64,000 nt of DNA, from the NCBI GenBank assembly GCA_025331565.1, contig JAFREQ010000034.1, positions 1,054,001 through 1,118,000 on the forward strand. The letters are read 5' to 3'. The notes below the pieces were generated by a model that did no database searches, had not been told where the DNA came from, and saw only the letters and a program-made list of their open reading frames with translations. This stretch comes from Holacanthus passer (Eukaryota > Chordata > Actinopteri > Pomacanthidae). Every line of letters begins with the position of its first letter. The first letter of the stretch is position 1. Shown piece by piece: positions 50,951 through 64,000 of this stretch. A program made the translations under genes and the position numbers.

Positions 50951-51550
50951 CAGTGGATCCCAACCTTTTCCTCTGGCGCGTCCCAGCAGCTCAATCAAAT
51001 GAGCTTCATCAACATCACTCAAATTTGGTGAATGGACAATAAACTGGATGAACTCTTTAAACTGTTTATTATTACTCTAGCTAACGATTAACTATCAACT
51101 ATATAAATACAGTCTATTTACTTTTAGCAAACAGCGCAACTGCTTATTCATTACTTTTAGCTATATTATATTTACTGACTCAACATTATAGCTAACTTTT
51201 TCAACTGCTTATTCATTACTTTCAACTATTCAATGAATAAACTTATCCATATTTATCCATCACTTTTAGCTATTTCAACTGTTCGTTGTTGTTTTTTTTA
51301 ATCTCAACTGTTTATTGGGCTACTTTTAGACAACTATTTCAACATTTACTTCATCACTTTTAGCCAACTATTTCAAGTGTTTACATATTACTTTCAGCTC
51401 TCTGTTTCCAGAGTTACTTCATTACTTTTAGTTAATTATTTCAACTGTTTGTCCATCGCTTCAAATATTGCATTAATCCATTACTTTTAACTATATGTAT
51501 ATTTGAGCCATTCATCCATCACTTTTAATTTACTATTTCAACTACAACTG
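50951..51550. repeat. hAT-like repeat fragment with internal degenerate tandem array
   Basis: It begins CAGTGGATCCCAACCTTTTC, which resembles the CAGTGGTTCCCAACC terminus of a fish hAT-type element. From about 51061 to 51550 the phrase ATTCATTACTTTTAGCTAAC / TATTTCAACTG recurs with variation every 40-60 bases, a known feature of this repeat in fish as I recall it. No matching opposite terminus was found, so the element is truncated. Confidence 0.6.
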
Positions 51551-53210
51551 AGACTGATGAGCAATTTACTGGTTATTGTCAGATATTAAAGATCAAGATT
51601 ACCATTTTATTATCCACTGTTTTATTTTCCTCCTTAACACAAATATGTGGACATACAACAATTTTTTAATCAAATCAATCAATTTCTGTTTATCACTTGA
51701 GTTGACTTTGAGATACCTCCCTATTCAATCAGCCCATGTACGTAGGTATTAAACTCTACATGCAGCCGGATCCTTGTGTGTCAGAGCTGATTCTGAGCTA
51801 TTATCATCGTAACATGGCTGTGTTGTGCCAGCGCACATACAACAACAGTGGGTGTGACTGCAGCACCAGCTGGGGAAGAGCTCTGATTACAGGAGTGAGT
51901 AAGAAGTGAGTCACAAGCTGATGTCTTTGTCAGTGAACGCGCTGCAGCACAACAGACAGTGTTGAGATGCCTGCCTAGTCATCGGGGGTGAAAAATGCTC
52001 ATATAAAACAAAACAAAGAGCGTGCTCCTCTTTTTTTCTTCTTCTTACCAGGATATGCTAAACAGGCTACGTCGAACACCAGACACACAGGCAGATTGAA
52101 TTAATAAGCACTATAGATCAAAAGCAGACTGTTGTGTGTCCCAGCGTTGAGTGAGTTTGCCTGACAATGCGCAGGAAAATATTTTTTGCTTGTTCTCTCT
52201 GATTTGTGCAAGAGGGATTTCATATGCTCCCTTTAAATATAATTTGTGAAGTTATGGGTTTTTTCAGGAAACGGGCCTGTTGTTCTAAAGTTACAAATAG
52301 AATCATCACTAGCTTTCAGTCATTTTAGAATAGAGAGTTTGGTTTTTTTTAGATTTGACTCAAAAAAAAAAGCAGCGCCGGGCGTCTGATTCCTCCAGTT
52401 CCTCTCAACCGGCGATGAGTCAGTTTTCATTATTTCAGCGAGCGTTTCTTGCCTGCATTGGTGGATCGTGCCAAGATTATCATGGGAGAGCAATGAGTCT
52501 GGTTTTATTTGCTCTGCTCGTGTTTCCAACTGGAAGCTACGACGCTTAAACTGCAGTCTCTTTCTGCAAGTGTGGATCTTGAGATTGGTTATTGTATTTC
52601 ACTCAAGGATAGTGCAATACCCAGGAAACCTCCATCCCGTGAGCTCCCCCCCCCCTCCTGCCACACGTGACACAAATGGCGAGGCAGTGGAGTTTTGCAG
52701 CTTCAGTGCTATTGCTTGCAGGTGGATTAGACCAAAAGAGCCACTTCCGCACGGTGGTATCATTTGTGTTTTAATTACAGCTTGCATTGGCACGTGTCCC
52801 TCAGTGATTGTTTCCTGACTCTGATTCTTTTCTTAGCCACCGTTATTGTTTTCACTGCAGTAAACATTCACTCTGTTTTTTTTTTTTCCTCCTACAGAGG
52901 TGCAGACAACAGCCTTTTGAAAACCAGAATAGAGAGTCAGGAATGGAAAGAGGCTGAGTTCTATTGCAAATGTTATACAATTTTTTTTTTTTGCTCGTAA
53001 TCATACTGTTTTCTCAACCTGCCAGAAAACTGCAGGTTGCAATGCAGAGGTTCTAAACTCCTCTTAAATCTTTTTGAGGTTTGTTTGGGGAGATAAATTG
53101 CTTCAAGGCACCCTATAGAAGAATTTCATACCAGCGAAGAAGCTCAGAAAAACAGAAAATGGAAAGCAAGCGAGTACCTTCCTCCCACTGAGGTCATTCC
53201 CTACAGCTGT

Positions 53211-53237
53211 AAAAAAAAAAAAAAAAAAAAAAAAAAA
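53211..53237. repeat. Poly(A) tract, 27 bases
   Basis: An uninterrupted A-run after CTACAGCTGT. A retroposed tail is possible, but no upstream SINE, LINE or gene copy is recognised. Confidence 0.95.
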
Positions 53238-55289
53238 TGCATATCCTGTTTCAAATATTCATGCTTATTTAACCTATTGGATTAGTCATGGTTCATAATG
53301 CTGCCTTAGTTTTTCATTGATTTGGTGCAAAAAAAATAGAAAAGATGCTAATTTTAGGTTTAATGGAATTGCTTCGGGCATTAAAAAGGTTTTTGGACAG
53401 ATTGCAACCTCGGATAAAGAGGATCATTTAGCTTATATGACTCAGGCACTTTATTAAAATAGCACCATGAACAGGTGCTGTTTCTGAACACTACTTGCGA
53501 GTTTATAATGTGAGACAACTCTGAAAACAGGAGCTTAGAGGAGCGGGCATTGCCTTCTCTACTGAGACGAACCTGGACGTCTCAAAAGCTTCAAACCATA
53601 AAAAAAACAAGAAGGCACGCAGATGTTAAGTTTTCTAAATACTCTCATCTTGGATGACAGCGCTAGCCAGGCCCCAGGCTGTTTCAGCTCCATTTCCACA
53701 GCGGTCCCTGAGGCCACGGCTACTGATCACAAAAGCAGCGCGGTCATGAAAAAACCCTTTGCTTCAAAACTTATTCCCATGTCCAAACTGAACGCTGCAG
53801 TAGAACTTTACCTACCCCTCCATATCCAGTCTCTATATTTAGACTGCGTCTTCTTTGCTTTTACTTATCTCTTTCAACAAGGAAACCACAGTGGACCAAA
53901 GTAAATTGTGTCCCTGTTGAATAACTCTGATTAGAAGACTGTGCTGTATTGAGAAATAGTTGGAAATATCATGACTAGATGGTGAGACGTGCATAAACAT
54001 CCTCACTATTAAGTTTGACAGCAGTTAACATTAAAGCAAATGTGGAATTAGATTATTTTATATTTATTCAAGATACTGTGAACACAGAAAGTCTAATCAT
54101 AACTGGAGTCATAAAATGATAAATAACACGTGAAGTTTGATTTCAGACGTCATAATAAATTATGTGAAAGCTAGTTTATTGCAAGACTGGACTTTTCTAT
54201 TATATCATGCCTGCACTATAATGAACTGGAAGTTTGATTCAGGATGCATGAAAGAGCTCTTGTGCAATTATTTGCACGTTTACTGTATTTTCCTCGGTAC
54301 AGCGTCAGGATGGTTGTTTACCAACCAGCGGCAGTTTCTTTATGCAGGCGGATATCTAGGCTGTTACTGCTGTTGAAAAGCCGGTGAATAATGCAGGTCT
54401 GGCTGAGAACCTCTCACACAGAGAAAAAAAACTCGCTCATCCATGACTCTGCACACCTCTCAAAGAGTATAGGCGGTGCGTTTCCAGGAAAGCCCTTTCA
54501 AATGCAATGAAAGTGTTTTCACATAATAATGTTTTCACATAACTCCGGCTTTTATCTTGCTTCTGCACTTGTCAGTTTGTCTGTAAGCGAAGGGAATAGA
54601 GAGGGGGGCGGGGGGCGAGATGGAACTAATTTTATGGATTTTGAAGCCCTCAGGAGGGAGTCAGATAAATCTGTAAAGATTTATTTATCAACTCAAAAGC
54701 GAGCGAGGGAAAGCGGAGTCAGAGAAGGGGAAACATGAGATTGTACCGAGGAATCTGTGTACGTACAGCTATTCAAAGTTGGTCAGAGGCAGCAGCTGGG
54801 CGCCTGAGGGGAACATACTGTATCTTTTATTTTGGAAGATAAGATGAAATGAAAAGCAGACAAAGCAGATATGACTGTGGATAATAGATTCATGCTGGAA
54901 GTTATATTACTCAGCATTGCAAACTGGTAAAATGGTTGGTTTTGCATGGATAAAATAAATGAGATATTATGTGCTCATTAGCTGTTTCTCTTTCTTTCCA
55001 GTTTTTTTTTGCTGAGTCAAGCTAAACAGCTGCTTTATATTTAGTGCATCGACATGGGATGAACCTTCTCTTGTTTTCTCGCTTATTTCCCAAAATGTTG
55101 AAGGATTTTTAGAATTTTGGAGCTATAATAGGTCTAATGTCTTGCGGATGTGTAATTTAGAAGAATCTGGGATGACCTGACCTGATTTTTAGAAAACACG
55201 CTTATTCAATTTCACTGTCTCTTAATTATAAATCTACACAGCCAGCAGCTTCTTAGTTTAACTTTGAATAAAGACTGGAAGGAGGAAGA

Positions 55290-55585
55290 AAGCGTCAACT
55301 TTGAAACTCACTAATTAACACGTTATACTTGTTTGTTTTTAAGTCAAAGGTGTTTGTAGAGATGAATAAAGAGATAACGTGTTAATTAGCAACATTTAGA
55401 GGTTCTGGTAGGTGGATTTTTTTTTCTACCTTTGGACAGAGCCAGACTGGTTTCAACCTGTTTCCAGTCTTTGTACTAAGCTGCTGGCTGCAACTTCATA
55501 TCTACTGCACAGATATGAGAGTGGTATTTATGTTCTCATCTAACTCTCAACAAGACATCCAACAGGCATATCTCCCCAAATAAAA
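55290..55585. repeat. Dispersed fish repeat, second copy of the family near exon 3
   Basis: GGTAGGTGGATTTT, CTACCTTTGGACAGAGCCAG, TCTTTGTACTAAGCTGCTGG and CAACAGGCATATCTCCCCAAA parallel the right half of 38281-38439. Its left part carries a perfect 16-bp inverted repeat (55311-55326 and 55374-55389, 47-base spacer) around CTAATTAACACGTTAT. Confidence 0.7.
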
Positions 55586-58500
55586 ACTATTTCTTTCAAA
55601 AAGACGGATTCAGCCATTAATTAAAAAAATCCTCAATCATCAAAAAACATATATACCACAGTTCATGAATCTGCACCCTGGCACTTACATTGGTTTCCTC
55701 AACAACAGCAACAGTAACAATAAGTCTAACGATGCTATAAGGCACGAACACAGACTTAAACATCTTTACATAACTTATGTCTCAAATACAACTGATTAAC
55801 ATTCTGACACTGCCGAGCACACAAAACCAAGAAAAACACACACAGCCATTTGAATCTGTTGCCTGTGGCAAAAGCACATTAGTCTACGTTTTAGCAGAAG
55901 TGAAAACTAATCTCTTCCCCCCCCCCATATTGCTTTTGTGTGTATTCAGAGTTGCCTGCCTAATAAACATTTCCAAGCAGTCACGACTGTCTATGAAATT
56001 CAAAAGCTATCTTCCTCAGGACAAAGAGGAGCAGGGTGCGGATGAAACGTAATAAAATGAGCAACTCAAAGCGACCTGCTCAGAGTCGTGCTGCGGGTGT
56101 CTGGTGACAGATGCCGGTCCTGAGGAGCTGCCTTCAAAAGCTCCCATTTTTCTTCCACATTGGTGATAAAAAGGACAGAATTTAGACTCTTCCGTCTGTC
56201 CACAAAATGAATGCTTTTCATGCCAGCACGGGCGACAGACGCACCCGTCTCGATGTGTCACAAGTTGAATTAAAATGCTATTTCATTAACTGAAACATTA
56301 AAAAGGAATCAGCACAGCAGTTAAAGGGGCTTGGACCTTTCACACCGGCAGAGGTATGGCAGAGCTGCTGCTAATCAAAACCAGCAGTTATCCTCCAGCG
56401 GTGATACACTGTAGGGGAAATATGGGCATCCATTGCTTTTATGACTGTACAGTGCCAATTTGCACATGTTAATTGAGAGCAATTAAATGTCTAAAAGGCA
56501 AAACTGACTTTCGAATGTCAAGGTTGCAGGAAAACGACTCCCAGCTGAGTGAAGACAAGTCAATTACTTTGTCCCATTTCTCACGGCTTTTGCAGATCTG
56601 CACATATATGTAGTCATTAAACGCCACTGCGGTGTGTGAGCCAATTAGATACGAGATCACCCTGATAGTCTCATCTGTGTGATAAAGTAAGTCACTAAAT
56701 GGTAAGAATGATGACACGCAAAGCTCTCGAGTAATAAATCCGTCCACTTCCTTTAACTCCGGCCAGACAACTGTCGCGTTAACGATTCCTAAAAGATTGC
56801 AGGATTTCAGGCGATTGACATCCGGACCTCCTTGTCTTTGGCGTGCTCATGCTTGATTGAGTCAGCAGCATCTCGGCGGGAGTTTTACTCTGCAGACTAG
56901 ATGAAGCCTACACGAGCATGCAGCTATAGGCAACATGGAAATAATGCGCCAGCCGCCCACACACACTCGGCGCCATCATTATCTTTAACAATAACCCTGG
57001 CTCTGTAGGTAGGAACGTCCCCTGCAGCCGCCACTTCTCCTGTTCGTCCTGGATGCTTCTTTCAGACATGAGTTTCCCTGCAGTGTTGGCAAGCTTCAGA
57101 CGGCCACTTCCATTGTCTCAGCCTCAGCAGGTGAACCAGTCCACAGAGTTTCTTCAAATTAGTTTCAGGTGATGTTTTTCCCTTTCATTAATATGGAGGT
57201 ACACTTGTCGTTCTCCCAGCTTATAGCTCAAGACGTAAGAGATTGTTTGCAGGAGGCTGCACTTAACACACTCAATTTTTCCAGCTGGCATCAACAGTCT
57301 GATTATGAGCCTGGCTAATTGCTTCAGCATTAGAGCCTTTTTGATTAGCAGCGGCGCTCAGTTCTAAACAAACGAGGACTCCAACCACACACAGAACTGA
57401 AGAATTTGCTGGCATGTGTGCGAAAGCAAACTTAATTTCTGGTCAAACTTCATTTTTGGAAGACGTACTGTACTGTGGGTTTGTTAGAGCTCAAGCGCAC
57501 AAACTGGTCTATTTGAATAGCTCTTAAACTTATTGACTGCCTCACAGCATTGTGTTTGTGCTTGTAAGCACAGACAAAAGAAGGCAACTCAATAGAGCTT
57601 ACCAGGATAAATGTCGCCTGAGTGCCACGAGCGCACTCGGATCTCACAACGACGAGATAAAAGCGAGTTAGTCACATGCATGAGTCAATGCGTGTGACCC
57701 TGGGAGTGTCACTGAGACTGTTTGGCCTTCAAGTAAAGCAAGAAATGAGCGGCAACAGTCAGCTGGTGGCAGGGGGAGACCTTTCAAACGGGACCACTCA
57801 CTCAGGTGTCTTGACGTGGTGGACAGAGTGATCGCTCTTCTGAAAGGTCGCGAGGAGAAACAAAAGGCCCTGCATGTACTGTAAATACCATCATGGGGAG
57901 CAGCTTGAGACAGTGCAGGAGAACGTGAAAGAGCAGGATACTTCAGATTGAACCATGTACAAGAGAGAAATAGAGACGGAGAGTGAAGGGAATGAAGACA
58001 AGACTGAGTGCAACCAAGGCCGTCTGACAGACAGGTAGTGATTTACTGCCTTCCTGCTGACTCTCACGTTGTTGTCTCTGTCCCTAATTGACAGTCAATT
58101 ATCTCCCGATGACAGCCCCATCCAATGGCGAGCCAGTGTGCGTGAAGGCTTTGTCGACATCCCCAGGGCACGGCCAAGTTTACGAGACCCGACTCCGGTG
58201 ACAAATCAATCCTGCATGTCAACATTCTTCCTCTCCCCCTCCTGCGAGTATCAGGAAAAAGAGCCTTTGTAGACGTGTGTGAGTGACGTCCGGGAGAACA
58301 TGCACACCTACGCTGCAGGAAGAAGGAGCTTTTAGATGAGTAAAAGAAGCTGATTACAGGGTGACTCACTGCGCTTGATTATGATATTTTGCAAGAATGG
58401 ATAAGGATGACAATGAGGACGAGAATGGATGTGCTCTTTTAAAAAATGTCAGGTCATGCTGGGTTTGGAGGCGAGCCGTCCAGCTGAGTGGAGTGATCAT

Positions 58501-59060
58501 CTAGGTTGGATGTTATATATATACTATATATACACTCCGTAGGCTCTGAGAGAGACAGATGGAGATCTGATGAAAGCTTCAGACCCTGTGGTGTTGAGCA
58601 TGATGTATTAGCAGACCGGTCAGCCGCTAATCAATTCTTAATTATGCTGTGGGCAGAGGAATCCAGCTGTTAGGGTTATTGTAGAAAAACTCTTTTCCCG
58701 GGTCAAAGGGTGCCTGTGAGGCACAGTGGCAGCAGAATCAATGTATTGATGATGTTGCAGCAGCAGGATCACAGCGGCGTAAAACATGAAAAAGCACAAC
58801 TAGACATTAGAGCGACTCAGAAAGCCTTTCGTTGCTGTGTGTGTGTGTGTTTGTTTTTTTTATGCATCTTTTTGTGGTCCTTGAGTCACAGCTCAGGTCC
58901 CAAGGTTCCCTTCAATCACAGCTACTGTTGTAGATGGCTTTTTTTATGTGAGGTCTCATCTCCCATCATCTATGAAAACAGCTTGGTAAGGGTGTGCACT
59001 TGGTTTGGTAATGAAAAGATGTGCCGGTGTGCTGCCAGGCAAAGAGAGCGGTTGCAGACA

Positions 59061-59083
59061 CCACCGCCGCCGCCGCCGCCACC
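59061..59083. repeat. (CCG)n-type trinucleotide repeat
   Basis: An ACC/GCC run (CACCACCGCCGCCGCCGCCG) is embedded in otherwise non-repetitive sequence. Confidence 0.9.
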
Positions 59084-62000
59084 CCAACACCTGTCCAATC
59101 AGCCCACAAGCTTTCAGCGTTTTCCATCAGTGCTGCTGGTGTTCAGGAGCTCAGAGCTCACAGGGAAACGCTAGTAATTGGCTTCTGTTTGTTCCTGGCC
59201 TTATCAGTGTATTACTTTCATGGATAACTTGGAACTAATTAATCAGGGTATGAAGGGAGGGATGGGATTTGCCTTTCTCTCTCTCGCTCTCTTTCATTTT
59301 CTTTTCATTTCCTTTCAAACGCCAACTCTTCTCTCAGTGCTCTGCAAGCCCTTTTGGAACAGACCGACATGGACCCGGAGAAGTGGTGGAGAAAAAAAAA
59401 AAATGCTTTGAGTAAGAGGCTTTGTTTTTACATGTCTAATCCTATGTTTTTGTCTCACAGTGCCACCGCTGCTTTGTTTTAATGTTTACAATATGTGTCT
59501 GCCGGCTGCCCCGCAGCATCTCACACTCATTTGAATGCAAAATAACTCGATTTCATTTTTTAAAAACATCACACTGTGTTCAAGTAATTGCTTTGATACA
59601 ATCTAGGAATTTCATCTATTAATGCCTCAGGAAGTTCTTCAATGGAAAGTGACTGAGTGTTGTTGAACAATGATGCTAGCATTGCTTCAATCCCATTGGT
59701 ACACAGATCTAATAAAGAGCAACATTATGACATGAGAAATATCCACATCCTCGAAACAGGGGAGATACGATCAACCTTGGTGCTTTATTATAATTCTACA
59801 AATATCAACAAGCAGATGTGACTCTCGTTACTCAGTTATGTCTTATGATGATTAATTACATTAAGGGCATTTTCTTTTTTTATGTCAATCTGTGTTACAT
59901 TTGATGGTTACTGTTTAGTCACGCTAACACCTCTTCCTAACTGGAAACAATGCAAATGAGTGAACGCCGGAACATCGGATTGTTTCAGTTTTTCCCAGTG
60001 AAGATGTCCTAAAACAGGCAGAGCAGCATGTTGCTTGTTTGAAAAACCGCTCAGTCTGGTTCTATTTTTCTTTGATGCACTCAGTCCACCTGCAACCTAT
60101 TTTCACTGGTCAAAATCAACGCTGATGTCCTTGACGTTTCCCTTTTCCCCTCCAGTCAGTAGTCAACATCGGAAGACTAATTTACGCTGGTGAGAAGCTG
60201 CATGTCTTGATGATCCACAGCTGAGGAAATGATTAAAACTTTAGTGAATTACATGGCCCGTGATCATACAACTAGACTCACAACTCGTAAGTCCTGTTTC
60301 TGTATTCTCTCTAAACATGCACAGCTCTTGGAATCAATATAGATCCAAAGTGACTCCATGTCCAATCAGGGATAAAGCACCACACCTGACTTTCTACCCA
60401 CAGCTAAATGGAGTAAAGCAGGGGCAATCTAGCAGCTTAGAAATATCCTCCTATTGTCTCCAGTGCCACAACTTATCATGGACTTTAGAAATTTTCATTA
60501 AGTCTCAGATAGTAAAAGATTTCAGGGCAAGAGACAGAGCAAGACACGGCCACACAGATTTCCACTCTGGCTTCTGCACTGAACAGAGCCCATAAAGTTG
60601 CCATTCTCTTGGCAGGAATCCTAACCTCCTGGCCCCAAGTACGAGCTGTTGTTTGTATAGACGAACAGCTGCTGTGAGCTCCCGGGGATGCTGTATGTTC
60701 TACATAACATGCCAAAGTACACACAAGACAAAAGCGATGTGTTTCTTCCAGCTTAGGTTGAAGATAAAAAAGGCACTGAGCTGTACAATCCTATTGCCAT
60801 ACAAGAACATCGGTACTGAAAAATCAATATTGGACAATTCTGTACAATGCTGAATTATATTCAGGGCCAAAGTTGTTGTGTTTTAATCCAATGGCAAAAA
60901 TGTTCCAGTTCATTTCTACAATATCAGAGAATGGCCACTGAGGAGTGGTGAAGGTTAGGAGAAGATTCATAATATGGCTACATGAAGGTTAGGGTCGAAC
61001 AACATGCAAAATGCAAAGCTTAATTTATTGGTGGGGTGAGTCATTCTGGAGGAAGGTTGTTCATATTGCCATCTCTTATTGTTTACAATGCAATTACATG
61101 TTAGTGTGCCAGATTTAAAGTCCCCTCTGCTCCCTCCATCTCCCCTCCTCTTGTCCTGTGCATGAGCACTAACCACTGATTCAGAATAGGGCTTTGTACA
61201 AAAACTGGATTTTTTTTTCAAAGGAGTAGATATCCACTCTAGTCTGGTTTGCTAATCATATTATGATCTTTGTTTACCTTTAGGGTCTGTGATAGGATGA
61301 AAACCCAATCACCACCTGGGTCACTCCTAAAGTCGCACTGAATGATACTGGAGATAAATCATTAGGTGCATCGTCATCCAATAAAATTAACATCTGATGC
61401 TCTCAGGCTCAAATGATGGATTTGACCTGTTTGTTTAATCAACCTGAATTAACAAGTAACTTTGCTAAAACAATAAGGTGTGTACCTGTGTCGCTGAGGT
61501 CAGAATGAACTTTTGCCTGTGAGAAGAGCCCTGGAAAATGGTCAGTCAACTAAACTAAAGTTTATCGTTGAGTGGAAAACACAGATGAGCTGGGTCACTT
61601 CACATCGACAGCTTGATGACCTCAGAAGCCTGCATCTCTGTGGAGTCCAGGGGTTCTGGCAAAAAAAGGCTATATCACCCCGCTTCTTCTTGCAACTGAG
61701 GGTAGCAAAGACTGCAGAAAAGAGAAAGCACGCACCAGGTTTATTGCTCGAGTGGTGAACCTGTTACCGCCCGGCAGGGAAGCTTGCAGATGATTCATTA
61801 ACTGTAGGGAACACAGGGAACATGCACCATTAAGCATGAAAAACATGTGAGCTGACTTTCAATATTCCTGCAAATGTAGATTCAGCTAACAGGCACATCA
61901 TTTGCATTTGGCTTCACACTGGTGTTTGCGGTGCTGTATGTCGTGTCATTCTGAACTTGGAGGACAAAATCATTTTCCAATTGAAGCTCTCTCTCTCTCC

Positions 62001-63174
62001 TCTCCGTTTGACGAGCCATTTTCGTCATGTGCGTCCATGCTTGACACCTCAACCGACTCTTTGGGGCATAGAGCCCTGCAATGGAGAAAGAGGTTATAGA
62101 ATTCAACTAAGGCATTTTACAAGCAATAAGAGAAAACTATGGTTGCTAAACATGCAGTATATAAAAACAACATGAGAGGCAGTATATGTCAAACGGTTAA
62201 ATACAGTGGTGCTAGTGTTACTATTGGCAAAAAAAAAGGATATTTTTATGTTTCTAGTCACTGTGAATCTAACGCCTTTTCCAAATGATTGCATTTGAAT
62301 ATTCTTTAATGCTACGTTATCGGGAGGGAATTCCAGCCTTACGGAGGTCTTCTATTATTTAAGAAACAGCAGGGATCATATTTGGGGTATAAAGCACTTT
62401 GACACATGATGAAAGGTATCCTTATGCTTCTGCCTAGCATGAAGCACTTTCTCTACAAATCTATCATTTGAGCAGCAGCCCATGGGAGTTCCGCCTTGTC
62501 ATTTTTTTCCCCCCTTCTCTCTTCTCAGCCTTAGAGTGTGGGAGGAGTGCAGAAGGGGGCCTCGCATTAATGCCTCCCGCTTTCAAATGGAAGCCCATCG
62601 ACTGGGGATGCGTGTTCATTTCGTTCGCTTGATATCTACTGTAACCCGGAAGGAGGGGTGGGAAGCGTGAGGATTAGAGAGGCAGACAGACACACGGCGC
62701 GGAGGTCTGTCTGGCTCTGTTGACTCTGCGGGATCCCTGTAGACTCTGTGCACACATATACAGGGGCCGGCGGGTAGCAGCAAGGTGGTCGGTGAAGCTT
62801 GAAAACATATGCGGGCAAAAGTTAATACGTACTTGTATTTATTAACGTCTGTATGAGTGCACACATTGCATTTCATTTGGATATATTGCTGTTATAATAT
62901 GCTCCCTTTATTTTAGAGGGAGCACAATGTCACATTTTTTGAGCCCTCCCCGGAAAGCAGATTTGACTCCCACCTACATGAAGCACAGTAAAAACTAGTT
63001 GTCTAACTGTATCTCAATCCTTGTGTGCGTGATCAGACTTGTAAATGTGTAAAAATCTCCAAATATGCATTCTGATTTGCAAGTGTATTGATTAATTTGT
63101 AAATGTATACATGGACATGAATGGCTAAAAAGTGTAATTTGCTCCAAGAGCTGGAAATACTGATAAATCAACCC

Positions 63175-63420
63175 GTTCTCATTCCCAGGTCATCAAATAA
63201 TGATTACATTTTCTCATGACCCTCGGCTTTAAAGTTTAGTACCAAAACTACTTGATTAAGTTTAGGAAAAGATCTTGGTTTGGGATATGTTACATACATG
63301 ATTTCAAACAGGACATGAACTCCGGCCTTCTGTGTTTGAGGTAGACAGAAATGTGACTGTAGATCATTGCTATTGTTGCTACATGTCTGCTGGACACGTT
63401 AGATGCTTCAAACTAACTTC
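63175..63420. repeat. Fish interspersed repeat, copy 2
   Basis: It starts CCCGTTCTCATTCCCAGGTC, then GGCTTTAAAGTTTAGTACCA, AAGTTTAGGAAAAGATCTTG and GACATGAACTCCGGCCTTCT. It shares the TTTAGGAAAAGATC.TGGTTT core with 15905-15932 and is more complete at the 5' side. Confidence 0.6.
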
Positions 63421-63844
63421 AAAGGTGTAAATTTTGTGTTACAGTTTGTTTCTGCAGCCAAGTGGCCAAAAACTAGTTAATGCAGTTTTAACATCCATTT
63501 GGTCAAATCCAACCTTCCAATTGGCTATTTCAAGAATGGTAACATGTTCGTGCCCATCTAGCCACTGAAATAGACATGTATGCGTTTGTATAGATTTTAA
63601 ATGACAGAGTGGAAGCTGTGTATTACATATAAGCGACCATCATATCAGGCTACTGTCAGCAATACATGCAGAAAATGGAAAAGCAAATGTGCTTTTTCAT
63701 CTTAAGCATAAACATATAGCATGTTTTCAAGTTTCTGAGTGCCTCATTTGACAGCCATGCTGTGAACCAAACGCAGAGAAAGCAAAAGCTGGAATGCTAT
63801 TTCACCACTGGTTGCCCTTTCACAGCCAACCTCAATTTACATAA

Positions 63845-64000
63845 ATGTGTGTGTCTATATGTGAGTGCAGCCATGTGTGAACTTGTGTGGGTTTGTGTGT
63901 GCATGAAGAGTGCAGCTGCGAGGCTGTGTGGTCCATGTGGGTGCAGGTGGCACATATTGGCCAGCTTTGTGTGTGTGCGTGCGTGTGTGCGAGCCCGTGA
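63845..64000. repeat. TG-rich low-complexity sequence at the window end
   Basis: Interrupted TG/TGTG(C) runs continue to the last base, so the repeat probably extends beyond the window. Confidence 0.85.

Larger units (their letters stand above)
50480..64000. other. Downstream intergenic sequence without a recognised gene
   Basis: No exon or protein family is recognised after the syndig1l 3' UTR. It contains repeat fragments (50951-51700, 55290-55585, 63175-63420), simple repeats, and slightly GC-richer unique-looking stretches near 56.8-57.1 and 57.7-58.4 kb. The longest open frame (58710-59174, +) owes part of its length to a CCG run and a TG run and has no recognisable domain. Confidence 0.6.

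Noticed and set aside
58710..59174. 154-codon open frame on + with a proline run
   Set aside because: Openness is partly due to TG and CCG repeats; the frame lacks any recognised motif, codon pattern or splice context.
62500..62530. Splice-acceptor-like pyrimidine tract ending TTCTCAG
   Set aside because: A strong-looking acceptor, but no coding segment with a donor follows; pyrimidine tracts ending in CAG are frequent by chance.

Overview
This window is vertebrate nuclear DNA, almost certainly from a ray-finned fish. The evidence is one split gene with GT-AG introns, long non-coding stretches, many microsatellites, and a repeat complement typical of teleosts (Tc1-like, hAT-like, piggyBac-like and THAP-bearing DNA elements, tRNA-derived SINEs, a LINE tail). 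I cannot name the species. There are no operons, CRISPR arrays or prokaryotic features, and I saw no convincing rRNA or tRNA gene.

Only one protein-coding gene is well supported: syndig1l (synapse differentiation-inducing gene protein 1-like, also called capucin or TMEM90A), on the + strand. Three coding exons are readable: 19882-20394, 38582-38719 and 47687-47845. All their junctions are phase 0 and they join into a 269-residue protein. Its N-terminus is variable and glycine-rich. It also has a conserved middle motif region, an acidic serine cluster and a C-terminal CD225/dispanin-type membrane module. A probable non-coding first exon ends at a good donor at 13534. The leader then enters exon 2 at 19718 and carries upstream ORFs. 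The introns are about 6.2, 18.2 and 9.0 kb. The 3' UTR probably ends at the AATAAA at 48530 or at 50454.

Layout: 1-13300 is upstream intergenic DNA with a perfect 21-bp hairpin (2779-2828) and a dead Tc1-like transposon (about 8415-9605). 13300-13534 is the putative promoter and exon 1. 13535-19717 is intron 1, rich in microsatellites. 19718-20394 is exon 2. 20395-38581 is intron 2, with a transposon cluster at 25.8-29.6 kb that includes a piggyBac-like element nested in a hAT-like one and a THAP-domain fossil. 38582-38719 is exon 3, preceded by an inverted repeat pair and followed at once by a (CA)17 tract. 38720-47686 is intron 3. 47687 to about 50480 is exon 4 plus the 3' UTR. 50480-64000 is downstream intergenic DNA with repeat fragments and no recognised exon.

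The interest of the window lies in the regulatory layer around this single gene (upstream ORFs, splice-site-adjacent repeats, inverted repeats) and in the transposon fossils. I found no new multi-gene system.
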